Assembly: GCF_000003815.2 (NCBI RefSeq)
Contig: NC_049993.1
Span: forward strand, 1,308,843 to 1,370,842
Source: Branchiostoma floridae
Taxonomy: Eukaryota; Chordata; Leptocardii; Amphioxiformes; Branchiostomatidae
Direction of reading: 5' to 3'
Length of the DNA stretch: 62,000 nucleotides
Shown: piece after piece, positions 37,473 through 48,929 of the stretch
How the letters are laid out: each line of letters begins with the position of its first letter
Position numbering within the stretch: the stretch's first letter is position 1
Notes under the pieces: model-generated
The model's input: only the letters and a program-made list of their open reading frames with translations
What the model was told of the DNA's origin: nothing
Database searches by the model: none
Translations under genes and position numbers: made by a program

Positions 37473-39715
37473 CTGAGGAACAACAAATCAACATTAGAGA
37501 AAATGTTTACAAAGGAGTCCTTGTTCTTAGGCCTTAGGAAGAAAATTCTGTGTTTCCTGTTTCAGTCCTGAAAAAATCAGGGTCGGCAGGTAGGGATTAT
37601 TATCATTTCTATTTTTTTCTAGGCTAGCCAAAACTCTGGTGTGACATATTACAACACAGTTGAACAAAGTAAACTAAAATGCATGAGGACACTTGTCTTT
37701 CAATGTCAAACTTTAATTTTGTGCATAATGGATACATTGATCCTTTATACATAGGAAAAGCAGTGTTTTCACTTCAATAGAAAGCAGGCTGAATAAAGGT
37801 GGCCTAACTGGAAGCTAAGTGACTCTACTGCCCGACCAAAAATAGTCTAGGGTCGGCAGGTTTTTCTAGGGTAGGTGGGGAAACAGGAAACACAACTTTT
37901 TTTCCCTTTAGAAGCCTTAACCAAAATGTCTGTACTGTAATCTAACAAGCCATGTTGATTTGATTATATGGTTAAAATCCTCTGGGAACCACAGAATGGA
38001 TGCAAATATTTGCTCATTTTGCAGTTGCTTTGTGAACAGACGAAAATTGATGCGCCCACAGATGTCATCCACATAATAAAATCATTTTACCATCCGGAAC
38101 ACTTTCACTTTTGTCGCAAAAATATTGCCACATCGAGCGACCTTCGGATCAAAATGAGTAACGTTAAATGTTGTTTTTGTTGTCCTTGTTTAGTACATTA
38201 CTAAAAGACTATTAGTATGATTTCACTAGATGTGGTCTCTTGACATGTACTAGTAACTAGTATTAGGTTACACTTACACAGAAAAAATGATTATATAGAT
38301 TATAGACATATGAAATGAGTTTTTGTACATTTTGCTTACATACTGTGTATGCTTATAAAACCTAACATTAGTAACAGCAAGGTGATAATTTTACTATCGT
38401 AAACACTTTCACTTTTGTCAAAATAATTACGTTGTACCTGTAGGTTATACTTTGGTATACAGAAAAAAGAATAATCAATTAAGAAAGGTAAAATAGACAA
38501 ACAAATTAATTTCTCGGCATCATTTCAATTGGTATTTTCAAGCTACGTCTGTGGTAACCAGTTGGACAATAGAACCGCCATGTTGTATGTACTAGTAGTA
38601 GTCTGACACCTTCAATTCACAAGTACTAGTAAACATGCCTTCGAAAACAATAGCACAGGTAAACTGCTAAAACAAGAAACGCTACTACACCTAGGGTCGT
38701 TTTTAGACATCTATGAGCTGCAATATGTGATAGTTGTTTGACAAAATAAGTACTGAGTAGCTATAGTTACGATAATAACTGCTCGGACATCACAAGCAAA
38801 GCTGGATTATCAACCTTTCAGCGGAGGTAAACCGTGATCAAAACCTGACACGAAACTAGAGTCTAGGACGTTTCTTCACACACTTACGCTCATCAAACCA
38901 CCACTCTGCCTGCCCGTGTTGATTTCTAGACTACACCGTGACCTACCTGGAGTCTTCACATGTTCTCCCGCACGCACAGGAGCGGTGTAAACAGCGGTGT
39001 TGCAGGAAGACGAGTCTTAAACCTCCACAAATATGTCCCCGCGGCTATTGATGCTCATCACCTAGGAGGCAACTTTCTCGTGAACTTTGACCTTTTCCCG
39101 TCATTCCATGTTGGGGCGTGTCGAAGTCAAATCTGGGGATGCTGGCAAAAAGTTTGAAAAACAAAGGGGTAAAAGTCCTCCTAGGCAAAATATATTCACT
39201 TCTACTTGGAAGTACGAAAAACAAGAAAGACGCTGATAGTTGGGTGCAAATCAGAGTGTGGGAACCGCAATACTGTCACCGACTACTTCCTTTGAGCAAG
39301 GAAATGCTACCTGGCACTGTATTGATAATACCAAGGGTAATACATGTAAATTTATTGCAATATAATATCATGCCCGAAGACTAATCACGACAAACAAAGT
39401 AAAACGGTGGTTTATTAAAGGAAAATGAATCATAAAGATATACTAATCAGGAAACTAGAGTTCCACGAACACATACCTTTGCCAAATAAACCAGGTTTGT
39501 TATGTAGAATGATGTCTGCAGACAAATGCGTTACTCATTTCATGTTCTTTATAATTATATGCTTGGAGTTGGTTTATAAAATTTCGGCATTCATTTTGCA
39601 AATTAGATCCCAAGTTACAATTAATTGATATCAAATTGTATCAAGCATTACTTAAGCTATCAGCATACCAAAAATCATGATGATCCTTTGATCCATTCTC
39701 TTTCAAAGTCTTTAA
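37473..39715. other. upstream region of the STAND/TPR gene; no coding gene
   Basis: This holds a possible minus-strand 5' UTR exon ending at 38947 (donor CCAG|GTAGGT) and a repeat arm beginning tgttgatttgattatatggt near 37950, also seen near 49940. No protein-coding exon was recognised. Confidence 0.4.
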
Positions 39716-39719
39716 ATAC

Positions 39720-40435
39720 ACCTCTTACTCTCTTCCCTCTTTCTCAGTTACATATGTGACAACTTTGATGAAAGTACTATAATGGAATGCAGTGGATTTA
39801 TTAACTTTTCCTCATCAATTATGCAAATTACCTGTTTTTTTGCATAATAAGTATCACATTATATAAGTCTTCACTTGGGCTATCTACATGCCAAAAATCA
39901 TGACGATCCGTCAACACGTTCATTTTTTCTCATTAATTATGCAAATGAGATCATCATTTGCATGATAAATATGTATTGACATTTCTCTCTTTCTCAGCTA
40001 CATATGTGACAAGTTTTAAAGTCCTATCATGGAATGTAGTGAATTTATAAAATATCCTCATTAATCATGCAAATTAGCTGTTGATTTGCATAATTGGTAT
40101 CTCATTATGTAGGTCTTCACTTACGCTACCTACATACCAAAAAACATGATGATCCGTCAACATGTTCATATTTTCTCACTAATTATGCAAATGAGGTCAT
40201 CATTTGCATAATTGATATCTATCGACATTTCTCTCCTTCCCAGCTACATATGTGACAAGTTTGAAAGTCCTATCATGGAATGCAGTGGATTTATGAATTT
40301 TCCTCATTAATTATGCAAATTAGCTGTTGATTTGCATAATTAGTATATCATTATATAAGTCATCACTCATTCTATCTACATACCAGAAATCATGACGATC
40401 CGTCAACACGTTGTAGAGTTATTCTCGTCCAAAGT
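39720..40435. repeat. 246-250-bp tandem repeat, 3 copies, loaded with octamer motifs
   Basis: tacatatgtgac recurs at 39749, 39999 and 40245. Perfect octamers occur at 39821, 39939, 40067, 40185 and 40313 (ATGCAAAT) and at 39956, 40084, 40202 and 40330 (ATTTGCAT). Related single copies lie near 4030 and 49630. Confidence 0.88.
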
Positions 40436-40760
40436 TTTAAAGGAAACCGGCGCCTGCAGTTCCAAAAAAGCCGCTAGGGGGCCCAAACTCACAGCACTTA
40501 CTCTCTGCCTCGAGGTCATCTACCAATCAAAAATCATGACCACAGCACGTCCAGAACACGAGATATAAAAAATTGAGTTTCCGCTGCAGTACCTTAGCAA
40601 GCCGCTAGGGGGCCCATTATCGAACTTGACCTTCGTTTTCCCGACCCCTACCCACCTACCAAATATCATCGGGATCCATCCAAGGCTTCTCGAGTTATGC
40701 TGTTAACACACAGACACACACACAGACACACACACAGACTCACAAGCCCAAAACATAACC
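40436..40760. repeat. dispersed repeat with gccgctagggggccc motif
   Basis: The motif gccgctagggggccc occurs twice (about 40469 and 40601) with gcagt(t/a)cc before it. A CA-rich tail follows at 40710-40745. It is the same family as 4230-4600. Confidence 0.6.
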
Positions 40761-41219
40761 TTAGCCATTCTGGCAAAGGTAATAATATTCATTATAGCTT
40801 CTTTTCTAACGTTTTCTCTCTGTAAGTGTGCGAATGAGGTGTCCGACAGTGGTGTGAAAAGCTTTGAAATTTGGTTTATTTCTTGGATGATTTAACGTTA
40901 CTTCTTTCAGAATTTCATTTTCAACAGGCAGTATTGACAGATGAAACGTAGTTCATCTTACATACTGCTTTCCCTGTAACGTTACAGTATTTACCTGTTC
41001 CTTCCTCACTGGCGGGCATTTTTTTATGTATCTCCCTTTTCTATTTCGAGTGAATGAGCACTAATTCTCGCAGATCTAAATGGCGGCAGAACAAAGGGTT
41101 TGGGAGGGTAATCGTCTAGATATTGAAGAGAATATGTTGCCTAATCTCCAAGCAGATCCTACGATAGCATAAGATAGTATCAAAAGCCGGCAGAGGAGTG
41201 AAGCCAGCGGTTGCAACAA

Positions 41220-41618
41220 TTTACCGTACTAAATTTGGGAAGGTCTTCGGCTAGGGCCGTCCCTCGGATAGGACGTTAAATGGAGGTCCCGTGTATGAGG
41301 AGAGTCACACCCCATGCACGTTAAAGAACCCCCACACGTGCGATGGTGCGGTGTGAGATGGAGCAAAACCCTTCTGTCTGGAGTTGGTGATTCACTTCAA
41401 ATCACCCGGATGGAGGCCTGGCGAACCTCCATTCCGTATCAGCCACACGGTGATCTACATCAGCGAAAGGGTATGTCACCCCGCGAGGAGCGGCATAACC
41501 CCGCCGCGCCGTGAGTAAGCATGTGCGAACATGCACAGGGCTAGCCCTTAGTAATAGCCACTGGCTAGTTGGGCAACCCTGGCTGTTTGTTAACAGCTGA
41601 ACAAATAAATAAATAAAA
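41220..41618 (+). mobile_element. retroposon (SINE or LINE 3' end) with AAATA tail
   Basis: It contains ggataggacgttaaatggag, gtcccgtgt and cacgttaaagaaccc, a segment type common in invertebrate retroposons. It ends in aacaaataaataaataaaac. The strand is set by the tail. There is no coding capacity. Confidence 0.6.
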
Positions 41619-41962
41619 CGCTTTACGCTAAATTTGGAAAGGCCGGCTACTCTTTATGCTCGTAAGGGAGGGTCGGGAAAATTTTGAAATCATGACCATC
41701 TGAAGCACCATTTCCAAAATTGTACTGGCTATCATATTAAGCTAAGTTTGAAAAAAAAAATGTTTTAAGGGCGTGCTCCAACGTATCCTTTCGAGCGCCG
41801 AAGGCGCGCGGCTTCTCAAAGGAGGTCCAACAATTTTTTAAAAAATCTTGACCCTTAACTTGACCCTTAAAATGTTTTAAGTTCAGTTCAATGTTTTAAA
41901 TCTTGACCTTTAAAATGCGATTTCCAGCTGCATTCATTTTTGGTGGGCAACTTTGCTAGCAC

Positions 41963-42037
41963 AGCTAAGTTGAATGACCTTGCTATTAGCTAAGTTTGAT
42001 GACCTTGCTATTTGCTAAGTTCAATGACATTGCTATT
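41963..42037. repeat. 25-bp tandem repeat, 3 copies
   Basis: gctaagttgaatgaccttgc and two variants (…tttgatgaccttgc, …ttcaatgacattgc) follow one another at 25-bp spacing. Confidence 0.8.
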
Positions 42038-42049
42038 AGCAAAGATGGT

Positions 42050-43280
42050 TTTAAGACGACGCCCGGCCCAAGGTAGAAGGCGTCGCAAGGGAGGTCCGGC
42101 GAAATTATGATGAAATCTTGACCTCCTGAAATGTCATTTTCTGTATTTTCTGCTACGACATACGAAAGATGGGAGGCCAGACTACGATTTCACCGTTTTC
42201 AACATATGGGCCGGGTTCTTATTCAAGGCCATGTTTGCACCCGCTAGTTGCTACTTTCACTTTATTGGTTAGCAGGTCACGTACAGCCCAGGTCAACTCT
42301 AACTGAGCGGTCGAGTCCATTACATTTTCAACATTACCTAAATACACAAACATGTACTTTAAAACGTACCCAAAGTTGCAGTAAAAGGTAAACATAGTCG
42401 GAAATATACCATTTCAGATTAGATATTGCAAGATTATGAATTCGAAAATCAAGGGTTTCAAAACTTCCACTTTCGCCGAAACTGCAGGGTTCATATGGCT
42501 ATAGAAGGGATTAAGTAGTAGCACTGAGGTTCATGTCCGAAAGCAACGTTCAAGGCCGGCTGTTAGATATCTGGGACTGACGTCAGGAAAACGTCAAACC
42601 TGCAATCATGCTGCTTTCCGCTTGAGGGCGCCTATACTAGTGGTTTATTTGTTTACTGAAATTTCCATTACAAAAATTGAGGGTGAGACAGAACAGGTGA
42701 CGGGTCACCTCTACACGTTATCTCCCCGAAAATTGATAAAGATTTCAATTTTACTTTCAAAAGTACATTCTCTTATAATTCGTTCACTATTTCTTTTGGC
42801 CTTTCTTTTAAACATTAGAAAGAGCTTATTTAACAACAGTCAATCCTGGCTAAACACACACATGACACTTACACTGTATCTAGACAGATACATGTTCTTC
42901 TGGCATAGAAAGTGCAGAAAGAAAAGTCAGAGACATGAACTTCCAAGTCAACTACCTTTTATCATAATTATTAATATGCATAAGATAAATGTTCCAATTC
43001 ATCTTTCGAGCTGAATTGAAAAAGAACTAAGTACAAGTATTTACATACAGCACGAGAACATGAAAACATTTCCTGTAAAACTCATTCAGTTATTACATTC
43101 TCTGTTGAGTTCCATTGTACATATGTTGCTCTACATGTGAAGGGAATAGAACAATGTTAAAAGAAACCAACAGTGTAAGAAAAAAAAAATCTATGAAAAT
43201 TTCAATATCTAACATTGCAGTACAAGTCTTGAAGGCTCATATATAGAAGCTACACATGATTCCATTGCATTTGAGTTTGT
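42050..43280. other. intergenic, includes the probable 3' UTR of the pogo-derived gene
   Basis: No coding exon is recognised. The 130-codon plus-strand ORF at 42622 has AT-driven composition and no family resemblance. The last 250 bp before 43283 should hold the 3' UTR on the minus strand. Confidence 0.4.
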
Positions 43281-43282
43281 CC

Positions 43283-45447
43283 TCATTCCTGGTCTATTTT
43301 GTAGAGCCGTGCAGCTTGGCGCTCACTCCAAACTGAGTTCAGCATTTCATCTGCCTGGTGGAAGGTGTTGAGCAGATCACCGAGTCCCTCCTCTGCACAG
43401 AAACGCTTGATGTACTTCATTAAGTCCATCAAGGTGTTCAGGTCCTTGATAGGATTGTCCCTGTGCGCTTCAGTGTCATCCCTCGCCTCCGTGTCTTGAT
43501 CAATGACTGCCAACTCATCCCTGTTATCTCCTGTGTCATCTTCATCACCATCAGACTCCTCCACTGTCTCCTCCTGAAGCTCATCCAGCAGGATGGTGGC
43601 ATCCTCCTCCCAGTCCCGCCCCTCCATGTCACATGTGGGCAGCATCTGGTCGATGACTGACAGCTCTTCAAACTTACATCCGAAGAGTTCCTGTGTCAGC
43701 TTGTCCATGGCTGCTGAAGTATCTCTTGTCCAGATCTCTGCCTCAACCCTGTCTTCAACTGACTCTGCCTTGACTTCTACAGAAATGTAGAAATGTAAAA
43801 AATAGGTTATACATAAGAAAGTATATTGTTACTTAGTACTTATATCAATATGTAACAGCATTTATTCAGCTGCCTAATGTTTAGGTCACAATGAGAAAAG
43901 GGGAGTTCACAGTTTTTTTTTCTTCATTTTTTACACTATTCAATGAATGAATGAATGAATGAATGAATGAATGGACGAATGAATGAATGAATGAATGATG
44001 TGACCCCTACGTGGTCCCGTGGGACACCCGGTGGCTACACTTGGGCCATGGCCGGGACCCGGACTTTTTTTAATACTCAGACTTAAAATCAACCCGGAAC
44101 CCGGTAAAAAATAGATGCCATGACCTACCCGTAAAAACACCGAGAGGAATCCCCGCAATATCCGGTAGTACACCGGGACAAATTAATTTGTGCCTTCGGA
44201 GCCCAGCCGGCGCTACACCCCCTACGGACACCGGCGACCTAAGCATAAATCGGTGCACAAAACTCTGCTATTCCCTAATAAGTAATATACAGACTGTCCA
44301 ACGTACCTGGTTGGGCGCAGCCGGCCTTCACGAAGCACGTCTGGATGGTGTGGGGAGTCACCTCCTCCCAGGCCGAGCCGATCCACTGGATGGCCTCCAG
44401 CACGGTGACCTGACCGGCGAGCTGCTCGTCTGTCGCCCCGCACTGCCTCTGTCTCTCCTGGAGGATGCGCCTGAGCTGCCGCCTGCGGTACTTCAGTTTG
44501 AAACTGTGGATCACGCCCTGCTGCATGGGCTGGAGTCTAGCCGGGGTGTTAGGCGGGAAGAACGTGAGTTGGATGTTCCTCAGCTTCACGTGTGGACGAC
44601 TTGGCGTCTGTTGAAGAAAAAGGAGAATCTTACGATTCTGTTCGCCCATCTTCCGATCCAGGCTCCTCAGCCAGTCAAGGAAAAGTTCCGACGTCATCCA
44701 GGCCATTTTGTTGTGCGCGTAAGTCACAGGTAGGCTGGAAGGCTGCACGTTTCTGAAGCAGGGAGGGTTGGCCGGCTGACCGATCACAAGTGGTTTCTCT
44801 TTTTCCCCGGCCATGTTAGCACACAGGACAATGGTTAGAGAGTCTTGGGCCTGCTTTGCTCTACTGAAGTAAGAGTGATCACCTTCCAACAGCGCCGTTA
44901 CTTGACTGGAAGTTGTTCCGCGGAAGAACAGGCCGGTTTCTTCCATACTATAGATGTCTTCAGCAGAGTAGCTTGTCATGATGTCGGCAATTTTGTCTGC
45001 CCAGTTTTGCACCACTCCGACGCCCTTGCTCCCTATCGTGATGTTGTGGCGGTTTTTAAAGCTTTCTAACCACCCATTAGACGCCTTGAAGCCCACAACT
45101 CCAAGCTGCTCGGCAAACTTTAGAGCCTGTTGTTGGAGCATCGGTCCTGTGACGGGTTTGGAGCTTGTTTCACAGAAATAGTGCCAGCACAGTTTGTTGA
45201 CGTCATCGTACAGCGACTGCCGGGTGTTTCTTTTCTTGCTGATCGGAGCGTTCTTCTCATAGTCCTCAAGGTACTCCCGCTTTCTCTTCACGATGTTTTG
45301 AATCTGCGTCTTCCCAACTCCGAACTCCTTGGCGAGTCCTCGCGCCCCGGTCCCACCCTTCTCGTACCGCCGGATCACTTCTATCTTCTCCCCCAGAGTC
45401 AAAGTCTTCTTCGCCGGCTTGGATTGCGCGCATGGTTGGCTCGCCAT
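43283..45447 (-). CDS. domesticated pogo/Tigger (CENP-B/TIGD-type) transposase-derived protein
   Basis: Two coding exons, 44307-45447 and 43283-43776, join in phase 1 (CCA G|gtacgt … ctgtag|AA GTC) to give 544 residues, about the usual CENP-B/JRK/TIGD length. Residues 13-60 are a psq-type helix-turn-helix (LTLGEKIEVIRRYEKG…KTQIQNIVKRKREYL). Residues 70-140 are a CENPB-type DNA-binding domain. A DDE-type domain follows. In active pogo enzymes the acids sit in NADETG, LLDNAPSH and QPMDQGVI; here they read SMEETG (E169), FLQQTPSR (Q279) and QPMQQGVI (Q309), so all three are changed and cleavage activity is unlikely. Exon 2 adds an acidic stretch (EESDGDEDDTGD) and a helical tail, as in CENP-B. 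No terminal inverted repeats were seen. The expected role is nuclear DNA binding; the target is unknown. The ATG is the first in the frame. Confidence 0.88.
43941..43999. repeat. (ATGA)n microsatellite
   Basis: About 14 tandem atga/gaat units with one interruption (ggacgaat), in the intron of the pogo-derived gene. Confidence 0.95.
44000..44265. repeat. dispersed repeat in the pogo-gene intron
   Basis: Diverged relative of 11820-12110, with aaaaacaccgaga, atatccggtagtacaccggg and acaaattaatttgtgcc. It is intronic and non-coding. Confidence 0.5.
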
Positions 45448-46344
45448 CGTGAAAATGTGGAATAATAAGACGCTTTTTGTCAGAAGTGTTGCTCTGTGTG
45501 GACGGCCAGCGTCTCTGTATGGTTGGGATATTTCACTAGTAGCATGGGGGACAAATGGCTATTGGAAAGAGAAAATACGCACGCCTTTCTTTCTTTCTTA
45601 AAACAAAATAGTTAGAAATCATAGTACTTTTAATTGCCGAAATTACTGTGAAATAAATAGTGTGTTTTATTGGTATGGTAGAGACAACAATCACCTAGCA
45701 CACAGTGTGTCCACCCGTAATGTATAGTAGACCATTCTATTGACCTCAACCGCCATCTTTAATACGGCCGTCTCGGCCAAACCAAATCGGTCGATTTGAC
45801 CAGGTTTTCTTGCTATTTGTCCTTACCAATCGGTGTCATCAGACACGTAAAAAGGACATACTGATTATCGTCAGGTATTTAGTCGTATTTGGGTGCCACT
45901 TCGACGCTTGTTGCGATCGTGTCGGCACTAGTGGTCGTCTTGTGCAGATCGCGTTGTGAGCTTTGTCTGCGGGACCGAAAACACTATCCGAGCAGATGTT
46001 GGGTAGAGGACTGTACGGACCGAGTGGCTTGTCGATCTGATATATGATATCTAACAGTCTTTCGGCACTCACTCTCACTGGAATGTTAAAAATAGACATT
46101 TTAAGGTCAAAACGATTTATATCAAGAGTTCGTAGACCTCATTCCTCCGTAAAATATTTAGAGTTTTGAAAATTATTGTTTAAACATGTGTAGAACAAAG
46201 ATGTATTGAATTATCTATTCTAAATTATAGTGTTTGTATTAATTATTTCTCCGTAAACAAAACAAAACAAAACATACCATACCATATCGGAAAGATGTCT
46301 TGCGTGTTCACGAGGGTGTTAGGGAGCGCAGCAGGGCTATGAAT
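45448..46344. other. upstream region of the pogo-derived gene; no clear gene
   Basis: No TATA box or known promoter element was recognised. An 86-codon minus-strand ORF (45839-46099) resembles nothing I know and lacks clear splice context, so it is not called. Confidence 0.4.
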
Positions 46345-46417
46345 GGGGATGTAGCTCAGATGGTAGAGCGCTCGCTTAGCATGCGAGAGGTACGGGGATC
46401 GATACCCTGCATCTCCA
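46345..46417 (+). tRNA. tRNA-Ala (anticodon AGC)
   Basis: The 73-nt cloverleaf is complete. The acceptor stem is GGGGATG/CATCTCC with one G-T pair and discriminator A46417. The D arm is GCTC…GAGC. The anticodon stem is CTCGC/GCGAG with loop TTAGCAT, placing AGC at 46378-46380. The T arm is CGGGG/CCCTG (one G-T) around ATCGATA. A box TAGCTCAGATGG and a B-box-like GGATCGATACC are present. A T6 run about 12 bp downstream serves as an RNA polymerase III terminator. It is intronless and has no retroposon tail, so it looks like a true gene. Confidence 0.93.
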
Positions 46418-46545
46418 ATGCACAACATTTTTTACAGGCCATTTTTTTTGCCCGTTCACGTTTTACATTTTATCAATTTAAAACAGATTGTATCCTTCAC
46501 TGGTATTTTCAACTACTGTGACTAATTGTACACACATATAACACG

Positions 46546-46761
46546 CTAGTTCACCTTTATCCGCGGGGTAACCTATATCCGTTGTTTTAAAAACCAGAGC
46601 GTGTTTAGGGATATTAAGTTGATGGACAGTTGTTTGAAAGTGCAATATTTTCAAGATGCTGCTTGTTTACCAATTTGAAATCCACCGTCAGGTGACATCC
46701 CTTAATAGTCAGTTTTTTTAAACAACGGATAAAGGTTACCCCGCGGATAAAGGTGAACTAG
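46546..46761. mobile_element. MITE with CTAGTTCACCTTTATCCGC ends, copy 2
   Basis: The arms are ctagttcacctttatccgcg and cgcggataaaggtgaactag, exact inverses, each continuing through ggggtaacc. The next segments, tatatccgttgtttaaaa-like, also pair. It is sister to 6211-6405. Confidence 0.88.
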
Positions 46762-46990
46762 GATTAAAAATATATATGTATGTTGGGCGGGCAAAAGCAA
46801 GTAACGTTATATTGATAAACTGAGCCAATGAGGAAGAAAGAAGTACAATGTTTATTACACATTCTTACATCAACTTTTCTAAACTCCCATCTGTGTGAAA
46901 TACAGGAAGTCTGTTTCAAATTTCGTCAACAAAGAGTCCGATCAAAATTTTTATGTTCGTTGCTGTCTAAAAAAAGACAAGTAGCCGGAA

Positions 46991-47272
46991 ACACAACATT
47001 TTTTCCTAAAACGCACCAAGTTTGGCACCAACCGGTAACACAACATCTTTTCCTAAAACGTACCAAGTGTGGCACCAACCGGTAACACAACATTTTTTCC
47101 TAAAACGTACCAAGTGTGGCACCAACCGGTAACACAACATTTCCCCCTAAAACTTACCAAGTTTGGCACCAACCGGTAAGAAGACATCAAATTTTTTCCT
47201 TAAACGTACCAAGTTTGGCACCAACCGGTAACACAACATTTTCCCCTAAAACGTACCAAGTTTGGCACAGCA
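46991..47272. repeat. 47-bp minisatellite, 6 copies
   Basis: Units contain acacaacatt, cctaaaacgtaccaag and tttggcaccaaccggta. The spacing is 47 bp except for one copy with a 5-bp insertion. Confidence 0.95.
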
Positions 47273-47990
47273 GATGTTCGCATACCGACATATGGCATTA
47301 AACACTCCGGGGTGACTAACCGGAGGTAACATCCGAGCAATGCGGCATATCTCATGTACATGGAACCATATACCGAGCCATGGTACTCAAATGGTTTTAC
47401 CATGAAGTATCAATCGTGAAATGATAAAAATAAACCGTGCTACCGTGATGGATCTAACAGGAAGCAACCGGAATGCAAACCTCGGCACTAACGTTATTTA
47501 CATGTTCAGGAAATTTATAGCACATAACCGAACTCCTCCCAATGATAGAGTATGTATTTATATATATATTGCGATAAGAATCCTATGCATGTACAAAACG
47601 AAGTACACTTTGTCCCAGACTGTTCACTGTACAAAGATCAGCATAATACATTCGTTAATGCTACACATGTAGACAAAAAATATGCACACCTAACGAAGGA
47701 CGATTTGTTCAAATACCTTATGTCATAATCTGACTACGATATACTGGAAAAACTCTGTAAGTTCGTCTAGAAGCATGTAAAGTATGATATATGTATAGCT
47801 TTCTGTTTACTCTCTTTGTACCAAACTGACTGCATTTAGTCCCAATGTGGCATGAATATGTAATAAGCTTCATTGTCATTGACAATATATCAGCATACAG
47901 CCATTAACCCTTATCCTGACCCTTAGCTAGTTTCGTAGTAATAACGACTGTTACGTGAAACAATATCGATTTTCGTGTAGTGTCAGACAT
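47273..47990. other. no gene seen
   Basis: AT-rich spacer before the minus-strand Tctex1 gene. It should hold that gene's 3' UTR. I found nothing else supportable. Confidence 0.4.
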
Positions 47991-48755
47991 CTACTCTGTC
48001 AGGACGCCCCAGACGATCGCCATGGCGTACAGGGAGGTGTTCTGGCGGGTGAACTCGGCAAAGTCGTCCCCTGGTTTCCCCCCAGTACACTGACTAGCAC
48101 AGAACACAGTGTCTCCGCCGCCAGAAGATCCGACAGTCACAAAACTCAGAAACTTGTACCCCTTCGGTCCCTTCTGTAGCAACGTCATCTTCAGCTCAGC
48201 TGACAGTTTCTGCGTCAGGTTCTTACAGAAGGCGCGCTCGTAGCGCCGCCCGACGACGTGACGGTCGATGGTGTCCTCTATGATCTGTTTGACGTGCAGA
48301 ATGGGAAAGCGCTGTTGACATTGACTTTCCGCGGGGGTCAGATGAGCTCGCGATGTGGTCCACGCGGGTTCAGGGACCGCCCAGACGATACCTATCCCGT
48401 ACAGAGACTCATTCTGGAACGACGACTCCGCAAAATCATCCCCTGCCGGCTGGCCGGAAGCTTTGACGCACTGACTCCCGTAAAACACCGGCCCTGCAGC
48501 CTGGTTCGGCCCCACGTCGATGAAAGTAATAAACCTGTATCCTTTAGGACCCCGTTTGACCAACTTATCATTCAGCTGGTCCAGGATTTTCCTGGTCAGG
48601 TTTCTGCAGACGACAGCGTTGTACGACTGACCCTCCAGGTTCTGTCGCAGCGTCTCCTGCACCAGATTTTTGACGTGCAGAGCTGGAAAGCGTGTCCTTT
48701 CGGATGTCATTTTGTTCCAGTTGTTTACCAGACTTTCCGTGGTCTGTCCAGGCAT
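47991..48755 (-). CDS. intronless protein with two tandem Tctex1 (dynein light chain) domains
   Basis: The open frame extends to 48938, but I place the start at ATG 48755 (gccATG, Kozak-like; protein begins MPGQTTESL), giving 254 residues. ATG 48710 is also possible. The far-upstream ATG lies inside a MITE end and the sequence between looks non-coding. Residues about 26-129 and 150-254 are two copies of one domain, each with LHVK…, L.G..Y….C.NLT.K., GPKGY.F, DDFAE and an N.SLY….IVW ending. This pattern is that of Tctex1/DYNLT light chains (L.G..Y…C…SF.N.SLF….VFG). Known Tctex1 proteins usually carry one domain and homodimerise, so this protein may be a built-in dimer. A dynein or ciliary role is inference. 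No introns; retrogene origin is possible. Confidence 0.75.
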   Translation of the reverse strand: MPGQTTESLVNNWNKMTSERTRFPALHVKNLVQETLRQNLEGQSYNAVVCRNLTRKILDQLNDKLVKRGPKGYRFITFIDVGPNQAAGPVFYGSQCVKASGQPAGDDFAESSFQNESLYGIGIVWAVPEPAWTTSRAHLTPAESQCQQRFPILHVKQIIEDTIDRHVVGRRYERAFCKNLTQKLSAELKMTLLQKGPKGYKFLSFVTVGSSGGGDTVFCASQCTGGKPGDDFAEFTRQNTSLYAMAIVWGVLTE

Positions 48756-48929
48756 GGCGGTCGGGCCGGCATACAGACAGCCTCTCCAGAGACAAGTTAC
48801 GACGGATATGGCTGAGGAGAAAGTGGCTCCTGTGACGCAGTGTGAGCGCGTTCCGTTCCGGAAAGGAAGTGACATTCGTGACATGGCCGATAGTCGCCAA
48901 ACTAGGACTGAGCCAGCCAGCTTTCTGAG

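Noticed and set aside
42622-43014. 130-codon plus-strand ORF
   Set aside because: Composition follows the AT-rich DNA; no reverse-transcriptase or other motif recognised.
44188-44733. 181-codon plus-strand ORF
   Set aside because: Antisense shadow of the pogo-derived coding exon; the minus frame has the recognisable domains.
45839-46099. 86-codon minus-strand ORF
   Set aside because: No recognisable domain, splice context or regulatory signal; length expected by chance here.
46300-46521. 73-codon plus-strand ORF (DVAQMVERSLSMREV…)
   Set aside because: A translation artefact of the tRNA-Ala gene.
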